Part shown: piece after piece, positions 18,283 through 29,181 of the stretch
Position numbering within the stretch: the first letter of the stretch is position 1
Layout of the letters: the number at the start of each line of letters is the position of its first letter
Source: Nitrosomonas sp.
GTDB taxonomy: Bacteria; Pseudomonadota; Gammaproteobacteria; Burkholderiales; Nitrosomonadaceae
Direction: 5' to 3'
Length of the DNA: 57,482 nucleotides
NCBI RefSeq assembly: GCF_022842015.1
Contig: NZ_JALHQJ010000008.1
Coordinates: forward strand, 1-57,482
Translations under genes and position numbers: made by a program
Notes under the pieces: model-generated
Databases searched by the model: none
The model's input: the letters and a program-made list of their open reading frames with translations, nothing else
Told to the model about the DNA's origin: nothing

Positions 18283-19152
18283 TTAATTGTTTACTTTGAT
18301 AAAATTGCCGTTCTGCTTGATCCAGACATCTCCGGTGTAAGCATCATTAATCGTCATGGCGTCCGTTGCAAAACAATCCGTTACACCCTCTGTTCTATAA
18401 GTTCCCTTGGTGAAATATTTAACCGGAGGAGTGAGCACAATGCCATCGACAGGCAGACCAGCCAATGTATTCGTGAGAGGAGTTGTAATATCGAGACAAA
18501 GATCAGAGTTTACGACCAAATTAGCTATTTCGGCAGGTGCATTGATAGTGCAATGCTTCACGTTCGCTGCAGCATCGACAATAGCTTGGAATGGGTTAGG
18601 TAATCCGGGAATGCTGGTTGACAAACCCTCAATACTTGATGAAGTAATGGTGTTGCTGCCCAGCAAAGAAATGCCACTGGCAGTTGTTTGTTGCGGCACT
18701 TTGCAAAGATTGGTATTCGTCAGATCTGGAGCTTGAACACACGCACCATTAGTGGTCATTGTGACTACATTGCCACTTTGACTATAACTGACGCCAGCCA
18801 GCGCATTGGTGATGTCGCAGGCGGCGATGCCACTATTACCGCCCGAATTGTTAATTTGAGTAATCAGGCTGGATAAAGTGTTGATCAATGTAGGACTATT
18901 CCCCCAAGGACCTCCCATCACATAAACGTTGTTGTCATTTTTGTTAACACCCGCGTAGACATTAGATTCCGGATAATAGCGGAATAACCAGGGCTCAATG
19001 TTTTGTGTTGCTTGGTGACTGGGAAAGGTTTCCCGATGTGTATTTTCAGCCCAGTTAAGCAGTTTCTCGGTGTCACTGGCAGTCGTAGCAAAAACGGAAT
19101 AAATGTTCCCAAGTAAAGCGAAGGTGCAAGTAAATAAAATAATCTGTTTCAT
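18283..19152 (-). CDS. Secreted protein of unknown function with NWAE...YYPESNVYAGV domain
   Basis: 289-residue exported protein; signal peptide ends near VFA-TTASD. Residues about 30-80 (LLNWAENTHRETFPSH, PWLFRYYPESNVYAGVNKNDNNVYVMGG) match a short domain seen at the start of many proteobacterial extracellular proteins of unknown role. The remainder is Ser/Thr/Asn-rich with about six cysteines that could form disulfides. Not recognised further. It is convergent with the RiPP operon and transcribed from its own promoter, 168 bp downstream of the yfiR stop at 19321 on the same strand. Confidence 0.7.
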   Translation of the reverse strand: MKQIILFTCTFALLGNIYSVFATTASDTEKLLNWAENTHRETFPSHQATQNIEPWLFRYYPESNVYAGVNKNDNNVYVMGGPWGNSPTLINTLSSLITQINNSGGNSGIAACDITNALAGVSYSQSGNVVTMTTNGACVQAPDLTNTNLCKVPQQTTASGISLLGSNTITSSSIEGLSTSIPGLPNPFQAIVDAAANVKHCTINAPAEIANLVVNSDLCLDITTPLTNTLAGLPVDGIVLTPPVKYFTKGTYRTEGVTDCFATDAMTINDAYTGDVWIKQNGNFIKVNN

Positions 19153-19320
19153 GTTAATAATCTCCGGTTGCTTTGATAATAAGATAACTATTCGGATGAA
19201 TGGGTTAATTGATTAAAATGCAAGAAATGATGAAAGGCGATTTTATATGTAATGTTTCCCAGTCGAAGGCGAGATATAGCTATAAAAGAGGGGGTAATTC
19301 TTGCCAATAAAGTGTTTTTA

Positions 19321-19920
19321 TTAATACACCTTGGTAGCTAGTTGGAGTAGTTTGGAACTGAAATCGAGTCCGGATTTCCGTGCAATCGCTAAATTAATTT
19401 CGAACACAATTTTTTCATTGACTAGGTTCATGTTGATGATGACGCCGTGGGATATGGCATTAGAACTATCAGCTAAGGTAAGAATAGGGTTATTCTGTAA
19501 CGTGCTTAAAATACTGGATAGATTGTAGCTGCCCGAGTTAGAAAAAAATATGGCCTGACAATCTTCTAATCGCTCTGGATTGCTTATTCGCAACACCTTG
19601 ATTGTACGTTTATCAACCGATCTATTTTGTAACTTATCGATTTCATTGCCGAAATAGTCTTCGCCATAAATACAGAGATGAATAATATTATTCGTGCTTT
19701 TGGGCCAATCTGTGAATGCAATAAAGTTATAAATAAAAGCTGCTTTGACTTGATATTCCAGGATGTTGTCAGCTTTGGCGACGGAGTGGGAAATAGGCAG
19801 GCCATAGCCTAACCATAAAGCTAAAATAATGTAGCAGACACATCGACTGATCAATGTGCATGGAAGCCTGAAGAGTCGGTAAAGAAATTGCATGTCGACG
19901 TTTTCTGTTAGAAGCGCCAT
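19321..19920 (-). CDS. YfiR family (DUF4154) periplasmic protein, copy 1
   Basis: YfiR-type periplasmic regulator of about 199 residues. After a hydrophobic export segment (YIILALWLGYGLPISHSVAKA) come YQVKAAFIYNFIAFTDWP, LCIYGEDYFG, CQAIFFSNS, ILTLADSSNAISHGVIINMNLVNEKIVFEINLAIARKSGLDFSSKLLQLA, the complete DUF4154 pattern. YfiR in Pseudomonas binds the CHASE8 sensor of the diguanylate cyclase YfiN and holds it inactive. Here the gene overlaps the 3' end of a TonB receptor gene by 13 bases, so the two are coupled; an in-frame ATG at 19893 would remove that overlap. No CHASE8 protein is directly beside this copy; the CHASE8-like kinase is in the same-strand block upstream. Confidence 0.88.
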   Translation of the reverse strand: MALLTENVDMQFLYRLFRLPCTLISRCVCYIILALWLGYGLPISHSVAKADNILEYQVKAAFIYNFIAFTDWPKSTNNIIHLCIYGEDYFGNEIDKLQNRSVDKRTIKVLRISNPERLEDCQAIFFSNSGSYNLSSILSTLQNNPILTLADSSNAISHGVIINMNLVNEKIVFEINLAIARKSGLDFSSKLLQLATKVY

Positions 19921-21959
19921 TGCGCCCCTGCGTATACTCCACGTGGAATAACCACGGGCACTAAAGGAATGAAGTCAGATACATACTCCCTATGATTTTG
20001 ACTAAATAGATTTTGGCCGACGACGAAAAGCTCCGTATTTTTTGTTGGCCGGTATACCAGTTTTGCATCCATGGTAGCGTAGCCAGGGATATTGTAAATC
20101 GAGACACCACTGGTATAACGTAACCAAAGATTGAATTGCAATTTTTCAGACAGATCGTAATTGGAACGCACCGACAATAGATGTTGGGGGTTTGCTTTTT
20201 TTAAACCGCCTGCGGTTGGGTTAGTACTACTTAGAAGGCTATTCGAAGAAAAATCTATATTGATGAAACTGTAGTTACCTTGCAGGCGCCAATTATCTCT
20301 TGGTTTCCAGTCAATAGATGTTTCATAACCATAAGTCAGTGCAGATCCCTGATTATTAATCATAAGAGGCTGTAACAGTTGTATTGGCAATCCTGTGCTG
20401 AGCGATAATGCACCAAAGCTTAGATCACGCAATTGACTGTAGTCGTTGATGAACCCCGTCATATCGATAGAAGCTTGTGGAGAGAACTGATACCGGTATC
20501 CTAGTTCATACGCGATCAGTTTTTCTGAATTGAGTTTATTATTGCCGAATAATGTCGCTGTGATCGGAAAAGGCAAGTTAGGTAAGTCCAATCCGGCAGC
20601 TGATAGAGAGGATGTTACATCAATCTTGCCATCGATTTCGCCACGAGAAGGCGTTCGTACGGCACGAGATACTGCCATCCAAATTGAATTCTCAGTATTA
20701 GGCATCCACATTAGCCGCGCATTGGGTTGTATTTCCATGCCGGTAAAATCGTTATGTTCGAATCGACTGCCTATTGTGAATAACAAGCGATCCGGTATCA
20801 GCGTGATATCATCGCGGATGAAAGTGCTGGGCAAATGATTCGTGCGCATACGAGGGGAAAATGTCACTAAATTGGTAGCGTCAAGTGTGTTGTGATACAG
20901 CCGGTAATTGGCTCCCCATGTTAGTTGATGCCGATCGAATAGCTGAAAACGATACTGAGTGTCGATGTCAAAGCTCTCGGCATCAAATTTTCCTATGGGC
21001 TGTAAATTTGCAGAAGTACGATCATAATAAACCTGCAGCATGAACGATGATTGTTCAGAAATGGCTCGGTCCCAGCGAAAGCGTACATTTCCACCTTCGC
21101 TACGTCCACGCACCTGACCTGTTGGGTTGGTCGAGAGGTAAGTAGCCTCTTTATCTAAAGTACTTCCGCTGAAATTGGAGAAATAATCACCCTGTAAGGT
21201 AAATTGATCCATGCCACGGTTATGGTCAAAGCGGAATCCACCTCTGGCCGAATGCCATTGATCGTTAGCATTTTCTCCGGATAACGTTTGGGTTTGGTCT
21301 CTGGTGAATCCTTTGGCATAGACACGGAAAGGCGTTTCTTCATTCACCATGCCGCCGTAGCGTGCACCTATAAAACCGTGTTCAAAACTTCCTCCGCCGG
21401 CAGTGATGAGCGTACCTTGTGTATCGGCGGCTCTTTTGGTGATAATGTTAATAACGCCATTGATTGCATTGGATCCCCAGGAAGTTGCCGCAGGGCCACG
21501 GATCACTTCGATACGTTCAATGTCTTCTATCAGCGTATCTTGCTGTTCCCAAATCACACCGGAAAATATCGGAGAATAAACGCTACGCCCGTCCATCAGA
21601 ACTTGTAATTTGTTAGCATAAACACCATTAAAACCACGGATACTGACTGCCCATTTATCGGTGCCGACACGTTCCACTTGCACCCCAGGTGCCATCCGCA
21701 ATGCGTCGGGAATACTCGTGGCGCCAGACCGGCGTATATCATCCTGTGTAATTACAAAAATAGCCGATGCTACCTGGGAAAGCTTCTGTGGGGTCCTGGA
21801 GACCGTGGTGACCTTGACATTCATCAGCTCGTCGATACTCAGGTTCAGGAATTGATTATCAGCAGATGGATTTCCCGCAATGGTAAGTTTTGCAAAACAA
21901 CCCAGAAGGATGAAGGTTGATAAATTCAGAATCAGGGTTTTGGACATATTTTGATTCAT
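19908..21959 (-). CDS. TonB-dependent receptor, copy 1
   Basis: 683-residue outer-membrane receptor. Signal peptide MNQNMSKTLILNLSTFILLGCFAKLTIA, then a plug domain with LSIDELMNVKVTTVSRTPQKLSQVASAIFVITQDDIRRSG, IPDALRMAPGVQVERV, VLMDGRSVYSP, IERIEVIRGPAATSWGSNAINGVINIITK, and a 22-strand-type barrel ending in AGAQWRF with terminal Phe. No N-terminal STN signalling domain is seen. Its coupling to yfiR suggests a sensory or regulated-uptake role. The ligand cannot be read from sequence; the plug resembles the FepA/CirA-like branch found with YfiR proteins rather than a named siderophore receptor. Confidence 0.92.
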   Translation of the reverse strand: MNQNMSKTLILNLSTFILLGCFAKLTIAGNPSADNQFLNLSIDELMNVKVTTVSRTPQKLSQVASAIFVITQDDIRRSGATSIPDALRMAPGVQVERVGTDKWAVSIRGFNGVYANKLQVLMDGRSVYSPIFSGVIWEQQDTLIEDIERIEVIRGPAATSWGSNAINGVINIITKRAADTQGTLITAGGGSFEHGFIGARYGGMVNEETPFRVYAKGFTRDQTQTLSGENANDQWHSARGGFRFDHNRGMDQFTLQGDYFSNFSGSTLDKEATYLSTNPTGQVRGRSEGGNVRFRWDRAISEQSSFMLQVYYDRTSANLQPIGKFDAESFDIDTQYRFQLFDRHQLTWGANYRLYHNTLDATNLVTFSPRMRTNHLPSTFIRDDITLIPDRLLFTIGSRFEHNDFTGMEIQPNARLMWMPNTENSIWMAVSRAVRTPSRGEIDGKIDVTSSLSAAGLDLPNLPFPITATLFGNNKLNSEKLIAYELGYRYQFSPQASIDMTGFINDYSQLRDLSFGALSLSTGLPIQLLQPLMINNQGSALTYGYETSIDWKPRDNWRLQGNYSFINIDFSSNSLLSSTNPTAGGLKKANPQHLLSVRSNYDLSEKLQFNLWLRYTSGVSIYNIPGYATMDAKLVYRPTKNTELFVVGQNLFSQNHREYVSDFIPLVPVVIPRGVYAGAQWRF

Positions 21960-22107
21960 CTAACGAGTTGATTACAGTAAATTGATTTGAGGGTGTTCTC
22001 ATGGACGCTGTCAGCCAAGCCTGCTATTCAGAGCTATGAGATTTTTACATAATATATAGGCGGCCTAAAACGAGATCTGACTAATAAAAAGCATATATTT
22101 CTAGAAA

Positions 22108-22125
22108 CTGTATGAATCTATACAG
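22108..22125. repeat. Inverted repeat upstream of TonB receptor copy 1
   Basis: CTGTAT-GAATCT-ATACAG, 6-bp arms with a 6-base centre, lies in the gap between the decayed yfiR and the TonB receptor start on the minus strand. It may be an operator or an mRNA hairpin. The rest of this 217-bp gap shows no gene. Confidence 0.3.
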
Positions 22126-22176
22126 TGGTGGGAGGTGTCAGCTTAGGGCGCTGATATTTGACAAGAACACAGTCAG

Positions 22177-22384
22177 TTACTGATAGACCTTGGTGGCTAG
22201 CTGGACTAGCTTGGAACTGAAATCCAATCCGGATTTTCATGCGATCGCTAAATTAATTTCGAACACAATTTTCTCTGCTCAGCAGATTCATGTTAATTGC
22301 GACACCCTTGGTTGTGGCATTTGGAGTATCTGCCAGTGTCAGTATCGGTTCGTTGGGAAGGTTATCCAAAATGCTTGCTAAGTT
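22177..22384 (-). pseudogene. Decayed YfiR (DUF4154) 3' fragment
   Basis: Reading the minus strand, the DNA encodes LASILDNLPNEPILTLADTPNATTKGVAINMNL, then after a one-base insertion EKIVFEINLAIA, an in-frame TGA at 22237-22239 where intact copies have Arg, then KSGLDFSSKLVQLATKVYQ and a stop at 22177-22179. This aligns along its whole length with the C-terminal third of the YfiR encoded at 19321-19920. Plus-strand 22244-22272 and 19385-19413 are identical over 29 bases. The 5' two thirds are missing; homology seems to run a little way into the 3' end of the HDOD-REC-GGDEF gene in another frame (SAGHNLASIL). The fragment is thus a truncated, frameshifted third yfiR copy. Confidence 0.85.
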
Positions 22385-24324
22385 GTGACCGGCAGATTTT
22401 TCTCGGTAGATGCAGGCGCAGCCAGAAGTTTATCTTTTAGCGATAGATAGATTCGATTTCGTCCTGCATTTTTGGCTGCATATAGTGCTTTGTCGGCCGC
22501 ATTGACGAGATGATCTTCGTTTTTTATACCGGCTTCCTTGAAAGCAACGCCAATACTTATCGTGATTTGAATATGAACTTCGCCGATGTTGATTTGTTGC
22601 TGACTTATTTGATGACGAAGTCTTTCTGCAAAAAGGATAGATGATTTTACATCCGTATTTCCTAGCTGACATACAACTAGAAATTCTTCTCCTCCCATGC
22701 GACAAAAGGTATCACCTTTACGTGCGGTTTTTCGAATAATGGCAGATACTTCTTTAAGTACTTTATCGCCTATTGAGTGACCATAGTTGTCATTGATTTT
22801 TTTAAAATGATCAATGTCGATGAGCATGACCGCCATCAATTGACCGGTTCGGTTGGCGACACTCCATGTCTCAGACAGTGTTTCCATACCAGAGCGCCGG
22901 TTGGGTAATTCTGTCAGCATATCGGTCAGGGCATAGTATTCTAATTTACGATTGGTAACCGCTAATTCAGCGGCAAAGCGCTTGAGTTGCTCGCGGTCCT
23001 GTTCCCACGCTTCCTGTAATTGCCGGTAGTGCCAGGCTGCTCGCAATCTGGCCCGGAAAGCCCTAATATTGATGGGTTTGGTCACATAGTCGTCAACGCC
23101 CGCATTAAATGCTTTAATAACTTCTTCTTCATCTTCGATACTAGTGAGCATAATGACGTATAAGTTTTGTCCCCATTCAGTTGCTCGTAATGATTTGGTT
23201 AATTCAAGACCATTCATGATGGGCATCATCCAATCGGTGATGACTATGTGCGGCAATACCTCCATCGCAAGTGCTAATGCCTGTTGACCATCATTGGCGG
23301 TATACACAGTGTGACCCAGAACGTTGGAGAGTAATTCCTTGGAAAGAATAAGATTGGTTGGGTCATCTTCAACCAGGAGTATTCGTAGTGAAGCGGCGTT
23401 GGTTGCGTCTTCCGGCCGTGGCGCGGCTGCGCTCATCATTTTATGAAAGGATGGAAGTTGTTCCTGGGCTGTTATTTTAAGTATCTTCCCCCATGTATGC
23501 CATTCCCCTATGATTTGGTCGATAAAGTTGCCAAATGTTTCGGTATCCAGACCGATTTTACCACCCAGTAGTAACAGTCCTGAAATGCGCTGATTACGCT
23601 CCGATTCCTTGGTTAATGCAAAGTCAGCAATCTGTTTCGCCAAGTAAAGCTGATGCAGAATTTGGTAAGGTCGAGAACCTTCAGAAAAACCAGATTCGTC
23701 AGGCGCTTCATGATAGTAAATCGGTTCCACAAAAATCTTTGGGAAGCCAAAATTAATTAACATCGCAGCAGTCAACTCATTATGATCAGTCTTTAAGTAC
23801 TGTTGCTCCAATTGGTTCAAAGGGATGTCTGGTGATTGTTTCTGTATGAGCTCGGAATATTGGTCGGGATAAATTGAAGCGAGTGCCAGGCAGCCGATGC
23901 GCATCATTAAGCCGCAGGAAAATAGATCCTCAGATGAAGAAACTTGAGTTGACTTACTCAATTCTTGCATTGCAATGGCCATCAATAGCGAATGAGACCA
24001 GAATTCCTGATAATTAAATCCTTTGCTTGAGCCTTTCGAATATTGATCGATGAGCGAGAAACTCATGGCCAATTGCTTGACGGTGTTTAGCCCGACACGA
24101 GAAACGGCTTCTGCTATGGATGAGATCGCGCGCGTGGTTTGTTTAGTCGCATTGGCGCGCTGAATCAAGCGACCTGCGAGTGCAGGATCAGTTTGAATGA
24201 GCTTAGTGATTTCGTTGATGGATACATCTTCTTGACGGCAAGCTTCCAGAAGTGCCAGCGCCACGCCTTTAGGGCTGGGCAATAATGTGCTAATTTTTAG
24301 TTGGTTAAGGTCAGCTATTTTCAT
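22378..24324 (-). CDS. HDOD-REC-GGDEF diguanylate cyclase
   Basis: 648-residue cytoplasmic signalling protein. An N-terminal HDOD domain (residues about 5-280; LPSPKGVALALLEACR, IQTDPALAGRLIQRAN) is followed by a receiver domain about 310-430 with LLVEDDPTNLILSKELL, phospho-acceptor Asp in VITDWMMPIMNG and KP in YVTKPINIRAF. A GGDEF domain about 465-640 has an intact GGEEF active site preceded five residues upstream by an RKGD (RxxD) inhibitory site. Expected to make c-di-GMP when phosphorylated. It overlaps the next upstream gene by 14 bases. Its last codons (PVTT) lie where decayed yfiR homology begins, so the original C-terminus may have been different. Confidence 0.9.
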   Translation of the reverse strand: MKIADLNQLKISTLLPSPKGVALALLEACRQEDVSINEITKLIQTDPALAGRLIQRANATKQTTRAISSIAEAVSRVGLNTVKQLAMSFSLIDQYSKGSSKGFNYQEFWSHSLLMAIAMQELSKSTQVSSSEDLFSCGLMMRIGCLALASIYPDQYSELIQKQSPDIPLNQLEQQYLKTDHNELTAAMLINFGFPKIFVEPIYYHEAPDESGFSEGSRPYQILHQLYLAKQIADFALTKESERNQRISGLLLLGGKIGLDTETFGNFIDQIIGEWHTWGKILKITAQEQLPSFHKMMSAAAPRPEDATNAASLRILLVEDDPTNLILSKELLSNVLGHTVYTANDGQQALALAMEVLPHIVITDWMMPIMNGLELTKSLRATEWGQNLYVIMLTSIEDEEEVIKAFNAGVDDYVTKPINIRAFRARLRAAWHYRQLQEAWEQDREQLKRFAAELAVTNRKLEYYALTDMLTELPNRRSGMETLSETWSVANRTGQLMAVMLIDIDHFKKINDNYGHSIGDKVLKEVSAIIRKTARKGDTFCRMGGEEFLVVCQLGNTDVKSSILFAERLRHQISQQQINIGEVHIQITISIGVAFKEAGIKNEDHLVNAADKALYAAKNAGRNRIYLSLKDKLLAAPASTEKNLPVTT

Positions 24325-26431
24325 GATCGATTGTGCTGGGATTGGATGCCTGAATTACCCACTTCTGCTCAATGATAGAACAAATTTTTTCTGCGGGGAT
24401 TGGTTTGCTAAAGTAGTAGCCTTGCAGAGTATCACAACCGAAATATTTAAGAGTTTGAGCTTGTTCTAAGGTTTCTATACCTTCGGCAGTCACTGAAAAA
24501 CCGAGATTCGCTGATAATGAAATCATTGCCAGGACGATTGCAAGATTGTTTTTATTCTCCAACATGTCACGAACGAAGCTTTGGTCTACCTTTATATAAT
24601 TTATGGGTAAGCGCCTTAAATAATTCATAGAAGAATAGCCTGTGCCGAAATCATCCAGGGCAATCTGAATCTGATGGTTTCGTAGCTCGTGCAGCGTAGT
24701 CAACGTATTTTCATCATGCTCCATCAAAGCGCCTTCTGTAATTTCCAGGATCAGTTTGCTGGGAGGAAAGCCTGTTTCGGTAAGAATGCCGAGTACTTTA
24801 TTCACCAGCTCAGGATCCTTGATCTGCAGAGGAGAGAGATTGACAGCAACTTGCAAACATTTTCCGTTCTTATGCCATTGAGCAGCCTCAGTGCATGCTG
24901 TGCGCAGTACCCACTCTCCGATTGGAAGGATTAAGCCATTTTCTTCTGCTAACGGGATGAAATCAATTGGAGAAATAAGTCCTTGTTTTGGATGCTGCCA
25001 ACGTATCAGTGCTTCTACTGATTGGAAGTTGCCTTCTGCAATATCCAACTGTGGTTGGTAAACAAGATAAAATTCATTGAGCTGCAATGCATTGCGTAGA
25101 TCGTTTTCCAAGTGCATGCGCTTTTCTGCCTGAAGTGTCAGCTCAGCATTGTAGAATTGGCAATTATCCCTACCTTCATTTTTGGCATGGTACATTGCTG
25201 TGTCTGCATGTTTCAGCAGGGTTTCGGCATCATTGCCATCACCCGGATAGAGAGCAATACCAATACTTGTAGTGAGTACAACATCACGGCTTTCGAGGTG
25301 AAAAGGCTGGCGCATAGTTTCACGAATTCGATGCGCTAAAATTAGCGCATCTTCCGTGCGCAATAGATTAGGAATGATAACGGTAAATTCATCGCCTCCG
25401 AGGCGAGCTAATTTGACTTCTAAATGATTCTTATCAGTACGTGACACAAAGTCAGAAAGACGTGTGCTATTTTGTAAGCGTTCTGCTGCGCACTTAAGAA
25501 TGGTGTCTCCGGCATTATGTCCCATAGTGTCGTTGATACTTTTGAATCCATCCAGGTCCAGAAAAAGGATTGCTAATTTGTTATCAGTATAACGGGAGCG
25601 TTTAATTTCACCCTTTAAACGCTCCATAAAAGATTGACGGTTCGGCAGTCCAGTTAGAGTGTCATAATAGGCAAGGTGGAAAATTTTACTTTCAGAGTCC
25701 TTACGATCAGTAATATCGCGGACGAGGCAAAGTGTTTCCTCAGAATCAATCACAACAATACGATTTTCATAGTATCTAGTTTCATCGTTATCCAGCTTGA
25801 GCGGGTAATCGAAAAGCTCAACCGTGCCGTTGTGGCGAGCTTGTCCTGCGGCATCTAAATATAAGTTGGCGATATCTTGAGGCAAGCTTTGATGCAATGG
25901 ATCTGCTGAATTTCGAATCAACCAGGGTGTAGTATCTGCATCACTGCAGATATTCAAAATTTTTCCTTGGTCATTTATAATGAACATTGTATCGGGAATG
26001 GCACTGAAAATTGCTGCATTGCGCGCGTTAGCGGCTTTGAGTGCGAGTAGATTCAAGTAAGCACGTTTTAAATACAATACGCGATAGCTAAGAAGATTCC
26101 AATTGATCGGTTTGGGGATAAAATCTGTCGCGCCAACCTCAAAGGCGCGAGTAATGGATTGCACATCATCCATTCCTGTGACCATGATAATAGGAAGTTC
26201 ATTGCCAACTTTTTTTCGCACGTATGAACAGACCGTATAACCATCTATATCGGGCATTTCAACATCGAGCATAATCATATCGATGGGTGTTACTTCAAAC
26301 AAACGGATGGCTTCGGTTCCATTGCAAGCCAGCACAACCTCGAAGCCGGCGTTCTCTAGTGCGGCTTGCATCAGGAGTCTGACCGTTGCATCATCATCGG
26401 CCAGTAAGATTTTAAAAGGTTTTGCTATCAC
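24311..26431 (-). CDS. REC-PAS-GGDEF-EAL c-di-GMP signalling protein
   Basis: 706 residues. Receiver domain (about 8-122; ADDDA, phospho-acceptor Asp56 in [13 protein letters not shown] in FIPKPINW), a PAS-like region (about 140-260), GGDEF domain with intact RLGGDEF but no RxxD inhibitory site in front, and an EAL phosphodiesterase domain with [43 protein letters not shown] and AEGIET all intact. Both catalytic activities could therefore be real, with the balance set by phosphorylation or a PAS ligand. Its start overlaps the hybrid-kinase stop by four bases (ATGA), strongly suggesting that it is the kinase's partner. Confidence 0.92.
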   Translation of the reverse strand: MIAKPFKILLADDDATVRLLMQAALENAGFEVVLACNGTEAIRLFEVTPIDMIMLDVEMPDIDGYTVCSYVRKKVGNELPIIMVTGMDDVQSITRAFEVGATDFIPKPINWNLLSYRVLYLKRAYLNLLALKAANARNAAIFSAIPDTMFIINDQGKILNICSDADTTPWLIRNSADPLHQSLPQDIANLYLDAAGQARHNGTVELFDYPLKLDNDETRYYENRIVVIDSEETLCLVRDITDRKDSESKIFHLAYYDTLTGLPNRQSFMERLKGEIKRSRYTDNKLAILFLDLDGFKSINDTMGHNAGDTILKCAAERLQNSTRLSDFVSRTDKNHLEVKLARLGGDEFTVIIPNLLRTEDALILAHRIRETMRQPFHLESRDVVLTTSIGIALYPGDGNDAETLLKHADTAMYHAKNEGRDNCQFYNAELTLQAEKRMHLENDLRNALQLNEFYLVYQPQLDIAEGNFQSVEALIRWQHPKQGLISPIDFIPLAEENGLILPIGEWVLRTACTEAAQWHKNGKCLQVAVNLSPLQIKDPELVNKVLGILTETGFPPSKLILEITEGALMEHDENTLTTLHELRNHQIQIALDDFGTGYSSMNYLRRLPINYIKVDQSFVRDMLENKNNLAIVLAMISLSANLGFSVTAEGIETLEQAQTLKYFGCDTLQGYYFSKPIPAEKICSIIEQKWVIQASNPSTIDHENS

Positions 26432-29181
26432 GATGGTGTAAGTATTTTTCTTATCTCAGTGGTAACACATTGATAATGTAAGCGCATATTTTCTTGAAGC
26501 GCTTTTGCACGTGTCAATTCGCCGGCATGCCCATCAATTTCGAGTTGTTTGAAGATGGCGGATAGGCTTTCAGCACCTATATTTCCAGAGCTGGATTTCA
26601 AAGCATGCGCCGATTGGCGCAGGCCTTCAGCGTCATTATTCAGAATTGCCTGTTCAAGCTGCCGTAGACCGTTATCAGCAGACTCGAGAAAGGCCTGTAG
26701 AATTTTTTGTAGCAGGCTGCTTCCTCCCGTAGGGTCAAGTTCTCGAATCTCCTCAAGCCTAATCGGATTGAGTACTGAGGCAGTGTTATTTTCCGACTCT
26801 ATTGCAACGGGTTCTGAATTTTCAGTATTCATAGGATTGCCTTTTTTTGTGGGTAACCATTGAAGGATTTTCTGTTGTAATTGATCAAGCGAATAAGGTT
26901 TAGATAGGAAGTCATCCATTCCCGCTTTTAAACACTGGATCCGATCGTTTTCAGTAGCATTGGCTGTCAGGGCAATGATTGGGATTTTGTTAAACTGTTG
27001 CCGAATCCGAGCAGTGGCTTCAAAACCATCCATCACCGGCATTTGACAATCCATTAAAATAATATCGTAGTGATTGTTGCGGATCAGGTCGACAGCTTGT
27101 TTGCCATCTTGTGCGATTACAGTATCCAGACCCAGTCGACTTAACATCGCCTTTGCTACTTCTTGATTGACCGGATTATCTTCAGCCAGTAAAACTGATC
27201 CCTGCAGGAGGAGGGGGATAGCAGGAGAGGGACTTTGTGCGGATGCAATTGCCTTGTCGAGATTACGTCCCATAACGTCCATGATAATATCAATTAATTC
27301 TTTCTGGCGGATTGGTTTATTAACGTAGCGAAGAATCCCGACATTTTCCCTTGCCAGTTGTGTGATATCACTATGGGTCGAAGTTAACATCATCATGCGG
27401 GTTTTGCTCCATTCAGGATCGGCATGAATTTTTTCTGCCAACTGCAACCCATTCATTTTCGGCATATGCATGTCTAGAATGGCTAGATGGTATGGTTCGT
27501 TGCGATCATGAGCATCCTTCATGGCAGCGAGAGCTTGTTCCGGGCCATCGGTACACACCGCTTGAATTTGCCAGTTTTGCAGTTGGAGTTTAAGAATCTC
27601 CCGGTTTGTCTGATTGTCATCCACAACCAGTACTTTGATGCCGGCTAAATTAGCTATATTAGGTTGGTATGCATGCTTCAGTGCGGATTTCTCCAACTGA
27701 AGATTAATCCAGAACTTGGAACCTTGATCGAGCTTACTTTCTACATGAATGTCTCCTCCCATCAATTCCAGTAATCTTTTACAGATCGTAAGTCCTAGCC
27801 CAGTCCCTCCGTATTGCCGTGTCGTCGAACCATCTGCCTGGGAGAAATGATGGAAAATCTTTTCATGATGTTTCAGAGGAATTCCAATGCCGGTATCTTC
27901 AACACAAATTTTGATGTTGACCAAGGATTCGGTTATATCGCTCAATTGAGTGCGAATCACAACCTCTCCATGTGAGGTGAATTTAATGGCATTATTAATC
28001 AGATTTGCAATGATTTGTCGTAGTCGGAACGAATCTCCCCGCACCATAAAAGCTATATTGGGAGGTGAAAATTGTGCCGCTAACTCCAACCCTTTTTTGT
28101 CAGCAGGATGAGCAAACATTGTCAGCGTATCTTCAACCAGCTGTACCAAGTCAAAATCAATGATCTCCAGTTCCATATGATCTGATTCAATTTTAGAGAA
28201 ATCAAGGATGTCATTGATAATCCCTAACAGATGCTGCCCTGAACTTTGGACTGTTTCAGCAAATCTCTGCTGCTCCTGATTCAGTTGGCTGCCTATAAGT
28301 AATTCAGTCATTCCTAGAATTCCATTCATCGGGGTACGGATTTCGTGACTCATGGTCGCTATAAATTCGCTTTTAGCTTTGCTGGCAGCTTCCGCCGATT
28401 CTTTCGCAAGTACTAATTCCGCTGTTCTTTTTGTGACTTCTTCTTCAAGATGATCCAGGTGATTTGCAAGCTTTGCATCACGTTCTTGAATCATTTCCAG
28501 CATATTATTGAATCCTTTGGATAGTGTATTCAATTCAACGATAGCACCGGGTTCGGTTCGACTTGAGTAGTCTGCCTGATTAGTAACATGATCCATGGTG
28601 GTTGAGAGCTCGTTGAGCGGGTCCAGTACGGATCGGTTCAATCGGCGTAGCATCAGGTTGGCGATCAGTAAGGCAAGTGAAGCTGCTGCGATGGTAATGA
28701 CAATGTGCCAAAGAATTTGCCAGTAAAGTGGTGCCAAAGAAATTTCCAGGTAAAGACCCCCCAAAAGCTGGTCATTGAAGCGGATAGGCTGGGTAATTGT
28801 TAAAGAATGAAGACTTGTCTTAAAATTTTCGTCTAATGACGATAAAGTTAGGGGAAGCGATTTACTGGTGACAGAGTATTCTACAAATTGTATTTTTGCC
28901 TCGTTGTAAATAGCTGCAGCTTGAATTTCATTGGTATTTTTTAGAGAATGTAATAGCGTTTGAGCTGTGTTTTTATCCTGAAACATTAAAGTGGCCACTG
29001 CATTCTCAGCCAATAACTTAGCTGTTGACTGGCTGGTTTGTGATAATGAATAAAAACTGATGAAAAAGCTGCTACAAATAACAAGGATTGCGAGCAGTAG
29101 CATGGCGGTGCCCTGTGTGGCCAGGCTGATTTGTTGCAATTTTGAGCGTAACGTGATAACTGTCGGTGATGAGTTTTTCAT
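26428..29181 (-). CDS. CHASE8-like sensor hybrid histidine kinase with two receivers and HPT
   Basis: 917-residue BarA-like phosphorelay kinase. Transmembrane helices at about 22-45 and 155-178 enclose a periplasmic domain ([37 protein letters not shown]) resembling CHASE8, the sensor of YfiN to which YfiR binds. Then HAMP, coiled coil, HisKA with phospho-His279 in [10 protein letters not shown], HATPase_c with [22 protein letters not shown], receiver 1 ([12 protein letters not shown]), receiver 2 ([12 protein letters not shown]) and a C-terminal HPT domain with His in [14 protein letters not shown]. All catalytic motifs look intact. It starts on the last base of the yfiR stop codon and ends overlapping the GGDEF-EAL gene, so sensor, regulator and output are coupled. 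Confidence 0.9.
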   Translation of the reverse strand: MKNSSPTVITLRSKLQQISLATQGTAMLLLAILVICSSFFISFYSLSQTSQSTAKLLAENAVATLMFQDKNTAQTLLHSLKNTNEIQAAAIYNEAKIQFVEYSVTSKSLPLTLSSLDENFKTSLHSLTITQPIRFNDQLLGGLYLEISLAPLYWQILWHIVITIAAASLALLIANLMLRRLNRSVLDPLNELSTTMDHVTNQADYSSRTEPGAIVELNTLSKGFNNMLEMIQERDAKLANHLDHLEEEVTKRTAELVLAKESAEAASKAKSEFIATMSHEIRTPMNGILGMTELLIGSQLNQEQQRFAETVQSSGQHLLGIINDILDFSKIESDHMELEIIDFDLVQLVEDTLTMFAHPADKKGLELAAQFSPPNIAFMVRGDSFRLRQIIANLINNAIKFTSHGEVVIRTQLSDITESLVNIKICVEDTGIGIPLKHHEKIFHHFSQADGSTTRQYGGTGLGLTICKRLLELMGGDIHVESKLDQGSKFWINLQLEKSALKHAYQPNIANLAGIKVLVVDDNQTNREILKLQLQNWQIQAVCTDGPEQALAAMKDAHDRNEPYHLAILDMHMPKMNGLQLAEKIHADPEWSKTRMMMLTSTHSDITQLARENVGILRYVNKPIRQKELIDIIMDVMGRNLDKAIASAQSPSPAIPLLLQGSVLLAEDNPVNQEVAKAMLSRLGLDTVIAQDGKQAVDLIRNNHYDIILMDCQMPVMDGFEATARIRQQFNKIPIIALTANATENDRIQCLKAGMDDFLSKPYSLDQLQQKILQWLPTKKGNPMNTENSEPVAIESENNTASVLNPIRLEEIRELDPTGGSSLLQKILQAFLESADNGLRQLEQAILNNDAEGLRQSAHALKSSSGNIGAESLSAIFKQLEIDGHAGELTRAKALQENMRLHYQCVTTEIRKILTPS

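Noticed and set aside
22190..22381. Plus-strand open frame of 63 codons
   Set aside because: It is the antisense of the decayed yfiR copy; a very similar plus-strand frame exists opposite the intact yfiR at 19331-19528, showing it is a shadow.
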